Below are positions 6,627-11,376 of a stretch of DNA of 11,376 nucleotides, piece by piece; positions within the stretch are counted from its first letter, which is position 1; every line of letters starts with the position of its first letter. This DNA is from JAFGTE01 sp965369305 (GTDB lineage: Bacteria; Patescibacteriota; Gracilibacteria; UM-FILTER-43-11): contig CBDUQG010000031.1 in assembly GCA_965369305.1 (NCBI GenBank), positions 1 to 11,376 on the forward strand. Direction: 5' to 3'. The notes beneath the pieces were generated by a model, which saw only the letters and a list, made by a program, of their open reading frames with translations, did no database searches and was not told the origin of the DNA. Made by a program: the position numbers and the translations under genes.

Positions 6627-8480
6627 TTAACTTTTATTCTTCCACCATAAGAGGTTGTAGCCTTTCTCGAAGGCATTGACTGAGGCTACGATTATATCTG
6701 GCGAGGTTGCACTGACGACTACTTTGTTGTTCTTTTCGTCGGTGAATACAATGCTCACCTTCACCACAGCGTCGGTGCCACCTTCATCGATTTCTACATT
6801 GAAGTCCTGGAGTGTTACCTTGACCCCTTTTTGCCCTTCAATGATGCTATGCATGGCTTTTATGATGGCATCAAAAGGTCCTACTCCCGCTGCTTTAGCG
6901 CTTAGTTTTTTTCCATCGTACTTGGCTTCCACTTCTGCTCTGTTAGGCTCACTCTTTGAAACAGCCACCTTAAAGTCAGTGATTTCAAGAATCTTCTTTT
7001 TGGCGCTGAAGGCGTTCACCACCTCTTCTACAATATTCTGGAAGTCATAGTGGGTAACCTTTTTTCCTTTGCTGATGAAGTCTCCGAGCTCATCTTCGAT
7101 TTTTTGAACAATTTTTGTGTTCAACTTGAGATCGAAGTCCTTTTCGATGACTTTCTCGATTTCTTTAGCACTCGGTTTAGCCTTAAATAAGGTCTTCTTG
7201 GCTGAATCTACTTCTGCCCCACGGATGTTATAGATCTTATATTTGAGATAGTTGTCGATTTCTTCGAGTTTCGGTTCGATCGATGGTGGGCTTGGTAGAA
7301 TCTTGGTCGCTGACACAGGATCTTTGAGTCCGTTGCCTGTTATCACGGCTACGATGATGTCATCTTCCTTGAAGAACTTCTGCTCATGCAGTTTTTTGAT
7401 GGCAGCCATGGGCAGGGCACCACTTGGTTCTGCAAAGATGCCTTCATTCTTGGCCATAGACTGTTGGGCTTTGAGGGCTTCGGTGTCTGTCACTTCCACG
7501 CCAAATCCTCCAGAATCCTTCACGCCTTTTAGAATGATGTGACCATCGAGCGGGGTTCCTGCTGCCACGGCACTACAAACGCTGCGAGGTTTGTCGACTA
7601 TTTCAAATTCAAGTTTGTGCTTACTGGCTTGGTCGACGACGGTGTTACAACCTTCTGGTTGAACCACAATCATTTTGGGTAGCTTGCTGATGAGCCCTAG
7701 TTCTTTGAAATCTACAAAGCCCTGCCAGATGGCAGCAGAGTTGGTTCCACAGCCCACTGGCACCACCACGTAGTCGGGCGACTTCCAAAAAAGCTGTTCT
7801 ACAATTTCATAACCCTGGGACTTCTGGCCTTCGCGGCGAAAAACATAATCACCTGCTAGGTAAAAACCATGCTTCTTGGCCATCTTCTCAGCTAATTTGG
7901 CACAATCTGAATACGTTCCACGCACCTGAATGATGCGTGCATGATAAGAAAGTGTCTGGGCCAGCTTACCAATCGGCGTTCCTTCTGGAACGAGGACGTA
8001 GCAGGGGATGCCTGCAATGCTGGAATAGGCAGCCACACTGGCGGCCATGTTACCGGTACTGGCTAAACAAATCGCCTTGGCTCCTAGTTCAATCGCCTTG
8101 GTCACCTCAACGAGTGTCCCACGGTCTTTGAAGACACCAGTCGGATTTGCCCCCTCGTTTTTAAGATATAGCTTATTCAGCTTGTACTTCTTTCCCAAGT
8201 TTCTCGCTCGGATGAGGGGTGTGCCTCCTTCGCGAAGTGAAATGACCTTTTCGAAGTCATTAATGGGGTAGAAGTTCAGGTACTTCACGGCTGAAATGGG
8301 CGCATGTTCAATGTCATACAGATTGATGCGACTCTTGATCTTGTCAAAGTTGTATTTGGCCACGAGTGGTCCACCGCATTTGATGCAGGAGGTCACGCTT
8401 TCGCTTTCTTTGGTCAGTCGCTTGCAGTCGAAGCATTCCAGATGATAGAGCGCCTGAGTTTGACTTGCTTTTGGAGGCAT
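6627..8480 (-). CDS. thrC: Threonine synthase fused to a LeuA-type allosteric domain
   Basis: 617-aa PLP enzyme expected to convert O-phosphohomoserine to threonine. The N-terminus has a zinc-ribbon (C16, C19, C32, C35) seen in archaeal-type threonine synthases. The fold II PLP core follows: LREGGTPLI at 82-90, PLP lysine K118 in NPTGVFKDRG, STGNMAASVAAY, and the phosphate-binding GCGTN at 243-247. The core ends near residue 395. A helical linker (~396-496) resembles the subdomain II region of 2-isopropylmalate synthase, and residues ~497-612 carry the LeuA dimerisation/allosteric domain (GVGPFDA around 532-538, GGTDA at 567-571, SPDIIVASVNAF). Usual class II threonine synthases are 350-420 aa, so the extra ~200 aa is this fusion. 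It is the first gene of the operon, preceded directly by a structured leader. A different beta-replacement substrate cannot be excluded. Confidence 0.85.
   Translation of the reverse strand: MPPKASQTQALYHLECFDCKRLTKESESVTSCIKCGGPLVAKYNFDKIKSRINLYDIEHAPISAVKYLNFYPINDFEKVISLREGGTPLIRARNLGKKYKLNKLYLKNEGANPTGVFKDRGTLVEVTKAIELGAKAICLASTGNMAASVAAYSSIAGIPCYVLVPEGTPIGKLAQTLSYHARIIQVRGTYSDCAKLAEKMAKKHGFYLAGDYVFRREGQKSQGYEIVEQLFWKSPDYVVVPVGCGTNSAAIWQGFVDFKELGLISKLPKMIVVQPEGCNTVVDQASKHKLEFEIVDKPRSVCSAVAAGTPLDGHIILKGVKDSGGFGVEVTDTEALKAQQSMAKNEGIFAEPSGALPMAAIKKLHEQKFFKEDDIIVAVITGNGLKDPVSATKILPSPPSIEPKLEEIDNYLKYKIYNIRGAEVDSAKKTLFKAKPSAKEIEKVIEKDFDLKLNTKIVQKIEDELGDFISKGKKVTHYDFQNIVEEVVNAFSAKKKILEITDFKVAVSKSEPNRAEVEAKYDGKKLSAKAAGVGPFDAIIKAMHSIIEGQKGVKVTLQDFNVEIDEGGTDAVVKVSIVFTDEKNNKVVVSATSPDIIVASVNAFEKGYNLLWWKNKS
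6645..6992 (-). other. LeuA allosteric/dimerisation-type domain at the C-terminus of threonine synthase
   Basis: Encodes residues ~497-612. The pattern matches the regulatory domain of 2-isopropylmalate synthase and citramalate synthase: an opening strand LEITDFKVAV, a SEPNRAEVEAKYDGK hairpin, the conserved GxGPxDA helix start (534-538), a long helix IIKAMHSIIEG, strands VTLQDFNVEI, the GGTDA turn (567-571), VKVSIVF, and a closing SPDIIVASVNAFEKG helix. In characterised enzymes this domain binds leucine or isoleucine at a dimer interface and inhibits the catalytic domain. Here it presumably senses a branched-chain amino acid or threonine; the ligand is not deducible by eye. Confidence 0.8.
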
Positions 8481-8508
8481 AAAAAAACACTCAATAATGA
8501 TATGAGTG
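8481..8508 (-). terminator. Rho-independent terminator-like hairpin abutting the thrC start codon
   Basis: On the reverse strand CACTCA (8508-8503) pairs with TGAGTG (8493-8488) around a 9-nt loop and is followed by seven U residues (8487-8481), which end exactly at the thrC ATG. The stem is short (6 bp), so termination may be partial or conditional. Its 3' arm, GAGTG, is also the only Shine-Dalgarno-like sequence before thrC, so the hairpin could block translation as well as transcription. There is no T-run in the plus direction. Confidence 0.6.
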
Positions 8509-8648
8509 CCTCGGCCCCAAAAGGGGAGTTACCACCTAGGCTTATACTTGATTTAGCTTGTGACGAAGGCTTTCTCCGGGCGGTTCTAGTAACCCTTTAG
8601 GGTGTTCTTCCGCCAGCTTGCCATGTGATGCATGGCTCAAACGCCGTT
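8481..8648 (-). ncRNA. Structured ~168-nt leader RNA of the thrC operon, possible T-box-like attenuator
   Basis: Between the predicted transcription start (~8648) and the thrC ATG the RNA can form several stem-loops. Hairpin GCCATG/CATGGC lies at 8620-8636 (6 bp, loop CATCA). A second hairpin pairs GGCGG with CCGCC (8579-8614), topped by ACCC/GGGT. A third, at 8508-8541, pairs GCCTAGG with CCGAGGC (one mismatch), has a 5'-side bulge TGGTAACT, and is capped by CCCC-TTTT-GGGG. A terminator-like hairpin follows. The third hairpin has the shape of a T-box antiterminator, with UGGU able to pair with a tRNA ACCA end. I cannot find the canonical stem I motifs (AGAGAG, GGUGG distal loop), so T-box identity is weak. 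A stand-alone small RNA or another riboswitch class is possible. Confidence 0.5.
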
Positions 8649-8654
8649 AACAAG

Positions 8655-8683
8655 ATTCTAGCTCTGGCCTGCGGGCAAGTCAA
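8655..8683 (-). promoter_or_regulatory. Sigma70-type promoter for the thrC-ridA-ileS operon
   Basis: Reverse strand -35 TTGACT (8683-8678) and -10 TAGAAT (8660-8655) with a 17-bp spacer; each hexamer differs from consensus at one position. Transcription should begin near 8648. It lies directly after the stop of the 109-aa gene (8690), so the operon has its own promoter and a long leader. Confidence 0.7.
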
Positions 8684-8689
8684 TCAAGT

Positions 8690-9019
8690 TTATTGGTATT
8701 TTCGGATCACCTGTCTTCGAACGGACATGATGTACTGAGTTGAGTCGGGTTCATCTGCATAGTTTTCTAAAAAAGACGTCGGCGTCCAATCATTTTCACT
8801 CATCACCTGAACAATGCGATCACGTGTTCCAACAATGTAAGTTTCAGGTTCGCCAGTTGGCTTTCTGCTGGTATCGATCGGAGTTACTCGGATAGCAGCT
8901 TGTCTTCCATGCACGTACACTTTGCTATCAGGATCAATGGGGTCGTAGTCTTCCTTGTGGTCGATGCGTACGATACTACCATCGGGGTTAATGGCTTCCA
9001 CTTTAAAAAGCTCAGGCAT
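8690..9019 (-). CDS. Hypothetical protein, 109 aa
   Basis: Not recognised. The protein starts MPELFKVEAINPDGS and is soluble, without a signal peptide or membrane segment. The first ~70 residues alternate charged and beta-branched residues (VYVHGRQAAIRVTPI, ETYIVGTRDRIVQVM), which suggests a small beta-rich domain. The C-terminal part is SFLENYADEPDS then a basic end MSVRRQVIRKYQ. The start is supported by a purine-rich AAGAAG about 5 nt upstream and by a well-placed promoter 20-50 nt upstream. It is flanked by tspO upstream and the thrC promoter downstream and may be monocistronic. No function can be proposed. Confidence 0.65.
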   Translation of the reverse strand: MPELFKVEAINPDGSIVRIDHKEDYDPIDPDSKVYVHGRQAAIRVTPIDTSRKPTGEPETYIVGTRDRIVQVMSENDWTPTSFLENYADEPDSTQYIMSVRRQVIRKYQ

Positions 9020-9045
9020 AATTCTTCTTGTTAGGTTAGTGCCTT

Positions 9046-9074
9046 ATTTTAGCTATTTGACTGGTTTTCGTCAA
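9046..9074 (-). promoter_or_regulatory. Sigma70-type promoter for the 109-aa gene
   Basis: Reverse strand -35 TTGACG (9074-9069) and -10 TAAAAT (9051-9046), separated by 17 bp, each one base from consensus. The expected start near 9039 leaves ~20 nt before the ATG at 9019. The -35 box starts 1 nt after the tspO stop codon and forms one arm of a small inverted repeat TTGAC/GTCAA (9057-9074), a possible operator. Confidence 0.65.
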
Positions 9075-9470
9075 TTAGAGGTTGAGTCCAGTGATGCTCA
9101 TTTGCAGAATGGTGGCAAAGAGACCCCACAGTAAATAGGGAATTTGCATATAGGCCAGGCATTTGCGCTTTGGGTAAATCTCGATCATGGCCCAGATCAA
9201 AGTTCCGACAACCAGTAGAATGTCTAGTAGGGCCAGGCGATTGTTTTGGAGTCCGAATTGAATTGGGGTGAAGGCAAAATTGAATACCAGATTCAGACCA
9301 AAGGGTAAAAAAGTTTTGGCTGGCCACTTGCCTTTAATAACTTCATAGGCTACTACTCCAAATGAAATGGCGATCAGAATGTAGAGCGCTGTCCAGACAG
9401 GTCCAAAAACATCAGCAGGTGGCGCCCATTCGGGCTTGATCAACGTTTGATACCAGTTATAAGTTTCCAT
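9075..9470 (-). CDS. TspO/MBR family protein lacking the first membrane helix
   Basis: 131-aa membrane protein of the TspO/MBR (tryptophan-rich sensory protein, translocator protein) family, known to bind porphyrins and other lipophilic ligands. Family signatures: WYQTLIKPEWAPP at 6-18, FGPVWTALYIL at 22-32, the NLVFNFAFTPIQFGL segment, and PYLLWGLFATIL near the C-terminus. Four membrane segments are visible. In usual TspO proteins (~150-170 aa, five helices) the WYxxLxKPxWxPP motif follows a first helix; here it starts at residue 6. An in-frame TAA directly before the ATG rules out a longer start. So the protein is a natural four-helix form or a truncated one. It starts 3 nt after the stop of the 539-aa gene, implying co-transcription. 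No Shine-Dalgarno is visible. Confidence 0.85.
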   Translation of the reverse strand: METYNWYQTLIKPEWAPPADVFGPVWTALYILIAISFGVVAYEVIKGKWPAKTFLPFGLNLVFNFAFTPIQFGLQNNRLALLDILLVVGTLIWAMIEIYPKRKCLAYMQIPYLLWGLFATILQMSITGLNL

Positions 9471-9473
9471 TTA

Positions 9474-11093
9474 TTAAGCAATGGTTATAGGTTTCTTGCC
9501 TCGGTATTTCCTGTGATGCTCCATTTCAAATTTATCCGGATTAAAGCCAGGGATAAAGGTTTTTCCAAATTCAATGCCGTCTTTCATTCCATTCATGGCC
9601 TTAGAAACCATCATAGCGAGTTGCTTTTGACCCTTTTTACTAAGTCGACCATTGGCGTCACGGTATTTTTCTCGAACAAACCCTTTTCGGGTGCCCACAG
9701 CCTCATGGGCTCGTACACACATAATACGTTTGTACCAATCTAGTGGGTGTTGGCTGAGTCTGTGGGTTTCTTTGATGATGAATTCATTCACTTTCTTCCA
9801 GAGTTCGCGACACCGCTCACGCTTAGCGGCATTCTCCTGTCCAGGATACATTCTATCAATCTCGGCGCTCATGGGCGGCAGGGTCATGGCGACGACCATG
9901 ATAGGCGGATCAGATTCTAGGCAAGCTCGGTACATGCGTTTGATGTTGCTTGTGATGGCTTCTTCGGCGCTTACCAAGTCTTCTTCATTTTCCATAGGAC
10001 TTAGAACGTCTTCTGCACCAGCCTGAATCACAGCACAGCGATAAGCTGGCTTTTTTTGAAGCTGAGGAACAACGACTTGCTCCACCTTTTCAGCCATTTT
10101 GCGTGTATTGGCTCCAGGTTCGATAGGAAGCGCCTCAGGATTGTTCGGCTGCTTAGTATCAATACTGCTGGTGTAGTGGCCAGGCATCTTTTTGCCTCCA
10201 CCAATGCTAGTCTCAAGTGGTTTACTAAAACTATCACCCACCATGATGTAGGGGGCTTTGGGCGGCCCGGCGTAGCGCGGTTCTTCAGTTTCTTTAAAGT
10301 TGTCGCGTCCACCATTTACCAGTGCTTGCAGGTAAACTGCAGCCATCTTTTCCTGCTCGGTTTTGGCGGTTTTACGGCGAAGTTTCCAATGCTTGCCCTC
10401 CGGTTTTTCATGGGCGTATACAGCTTCTTTGGTTCTGTCATGGATGTAAAGATTGGGAGACTCGGTATCCACGCTTTCCATGGCGGCAGCCAGTTCGATC
10501 ACATTGAAAATTGGCTCATCGGTTCCGCGGATCAGTTCGTTTAGTTTTTCGCGCCTTTCTTTTTGCTCAGGTGTTTCACCGTCAATCGGTGGAATGGTGC
10601 TCACATGAATTTTCATCTTGAACTTATCAAAGTGAGCCCAGATTTGCTTCATGCGCTTATAAATCTGCTCGGCGCTGTCGCTGGTCTGAAGAATGTCATA
10701 TTTTCCAATCTGGATCATGGCATTGGCGTAGATCTTCATGGTATAACCAACGGATTTTTTAACCTTATCCAAAAACCCCTGGGTGGTTTGACCTTTGCTG
10801 GCTACTTCTTTGGTTCCCGAAGAGAAACAACGACCGGCTCCCATTTCATTGAGACTGAATAGTGGTTTTAAGCCCTTGCTTGCTTCATCACCCAAGATCA
10901 GTGTGGCCCCGGTTATATGCGTGTAGCCTGGTTTTTCGTATTTTACTTCGTAGTGATCTTCAGCTCCTTCCATGGCTTTGTCGATCCTCTGCAAAAAGCG
11001 TTCCTTCTCACCCAGTCCGTCTGGACCTTTTTCATGATGATAGATAAATCTTTCATTACTCCCAAATTGTATGAGGTCACGAAGTTGAATCAT
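9474..11093 (-). CDS. Protein with two tandem SGNH/GDSL-hydrolase-like domains
   Basis: 539 aa, no signal peptide or membrane helix. Two regions share the same motif order. Domain 1 (~62-260): ILGDEAS (66-72), GQTT (101-104), MIQIGKYD (126-133), HVSTIPPI (163-170). Domain 2 (~281-505): MVGDSFS (284-290), GANT (327-330), VIQAGAED (355-362), VVAMTLPPM (400-408), then DANGRLSKKGQ (479-489). These match SGNH hydrolase blocks I (GDS), II (Gly), III (GxND) and V (DxxH). Domain 2 keeps the block I serine S288, but block III lacks Asn and the usual DxxH histidine reads Arg483. Domain 1 has Glu70 for Ser. So it is likely a duplicated, at least partly inactive esterase fold. Its ATG overlaps the upstream stop as TAATG. 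The assignment rests on eye-read motifs only. Confidence 0.55.
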   Translation of the reverse strand: MIQLRDLIQFGSNERFIYHHEKGPDGLGEKERFLQRIDKAMEGAEDHYEVKYEKPGYTHITGATLILGDEASKGLKPLFSLNEMGAGRCFSSGTKEVASKGQTTQGFLDKVKKSVGYTMKIYANAMIQIGKYDILQTSDSAEQIYKRMKQIWAHFDKFKMKIHVSTIPPIDGETPEQKERREKLNELIRGTDEPIFNVIELAAAMESVDTESPNLYIHDRTKEAVYAHEKPEGKHWKLRRKTAKTEQEKMAAVYLQALVNGGRDNFKETEEPRYAGPPKAPYIMVGDSFSKPLETSIGGGKKMPGHYTSSIDTKQPNNPEALPIEPGANTRKMAEKVEQVVVPQLQKKPAYRCAVIQAGAEDVLSPMENEEDLVSAEEAITSNIKRMYRACLESDPPIMVVAMTLPPMSAEIDRMYPGQENAAKRERCRELWKKVNEFIIKETHRLSQHPLDWYKRIMCVRAHEAVGTRKGFVREKYRDANGRLSKKGQKQLAMMVSKAMNGMKDGIEFGKTFIPGFNPDKFEMEHHRKYRGKKPITIA

Positions 11094-11344
11094 TAGGCAG
11101 CTTTACCGAGAGTATCTTCAATCTTGCTTCTGTCTTCTTTCATTTCATGCACATACTCCTGAATCATTTCTTCACGATCTTCGTCGCTTAGTGGTTCAGC
11201 GTTAGGCCCCTGACTAGCTTCCCATTCCATTACCTTGCGTTCAGCGTTGGCCCTTGTGCTTTTTTCCGGGTTTTCTGCCTGGATATCTCCGGAGAATGGT
11301 CCTCCGTTGACATTTCCCTGGCGATAGACGAGTCGATTTTCCAT
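11093..11344 (-). CDS. Hypothetical protein, 83 aa
   Basis: Not recognised. Acidic, hydrophilic protein. The first half is Gly/Asn-rich and probably disordered (MENRLVYRQGNVNGGPFSGD); the second half is a predicted helix rich in Glu, Lys and Asp (LSDEDREEMIQEYVHEMKED at 53-72). There is no signal peptide or metal motif. The stop overlaps the ATG of the 539-aa gene by one base (TAATG), so the two are translationally coupled and probably work together. The region upstream (11345-11376) is AT-rich, but the promoter cannot be defined before the window ends. No Shine-Dalgarno is visible. Confidence 0.65.
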   Translation of the reverse strand: MENRLVYRQGNVNGGPFSGDIQAENPEKSTRANAERKVMEWEASQGPNAEPLSDEDREEMIQEYVHEMKEDRSKIEDTLGKAA

Positions 11345-11376
11345 GACTTTTTGGTTTTATTTAATCTGTTTATTAT

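Noticed and set aside
8586..8633. 15-codon leader peptide (MHHMASWRKNTLKGY) as a classical amino-acid attenuator
   Set aside because: It contains only one Thr codon and no Ile run, lies across strong hairpins, and has no ribosome binding site.
8481..8690. tmRNA, RNase P RNA, SRP RNA or 6S RNA
   Set aside because: I looked for their conserved cores on both strands (for example GGAAGGAAGC of SRP RNA, GAGGAAAGUCC of RNase P, tRNA-like T arm of tmRNA) and did not find them.
10056..10544. 162-aa open frame on the plus strand within the 539-aa gene
   Set aside because: Antisense shadow; the opposite strand holds a longer, coupled gene with repeated domain motifs.
1..11376. CRISPR array, insertion sequence, tRNA or rRNA genes
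   Set aside because: No regularly spaced repeats, no transposase motifs or terminal repeats, and no cloverleaf or rRNA segments were seen.

Overview
The window looks like a piece of a small, gene-dense bacterial genome, most likely a Patescibacteria/CPR-type lineage. That placement is an inference. It rests on tightly packed genes with 1-8 nt overlaps, very poor Shine-Dalgarno sequences, a eukaryote-like (type 2) isoleucyl-tRNA synthetase, a PilT-like ATPase with a Pro/Ala-rich N-terminus, and several short proteins I cannot assign. UGA is used as a stop (holin-like gene, 2114-2116), so this is not one of the UGA=Gly lineages.

Layout. At the left edge is the 5' end of a VOC/glyoxalase-like gene on the minus strand (1-75). 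It is divergent from a PilT-family ATPase on the plus strand (251-1435), which has a recognisable extended -10 promoter. Everything to the right is on the minus strand and forms two or three transcription units. Reading right to left, the first unit is an 83-aa unknown protein, a 539-aa protein built of two SGNH-hydrolase-like domains, and a short TspO homologue. Next comes a 109-aa unknown gene with its own promoter. Then a strong promoter and a structured ~168-nt leader ending in a terminator-like hairpin lead into the main operon: threonine synthase, RidA, IleRS, a 54-aa membrane protein, a phage-holin-IV/YvlD-like membrane protein, and a lipoprotein. The operon ends 1 nt from the end of the convergent pilT-like gene.

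The most notable content is this main operon. The threonine synthase carries a C-terminal LeuA-type allosteric (isopropylmalate/citramalate synthase regulatory) domain. The IleRS carries a complete histidine-phosphatase domain nested exactly inside a CxxC zinc-knuckle-like motif. Between them sits RidA, which in other bacteria removes reactive enamines/imines made by PLP enzymes acting on threonine and serine. The leader contains a hairpin resembling a T-box antiterminator, with a UGGU bulge. Together these suggest a threonine/isoleucine supply-and-charging unit with unusual built-in regulation. The domain assignments come from motifs read in the sequence; the regulatory interpretation is inference.
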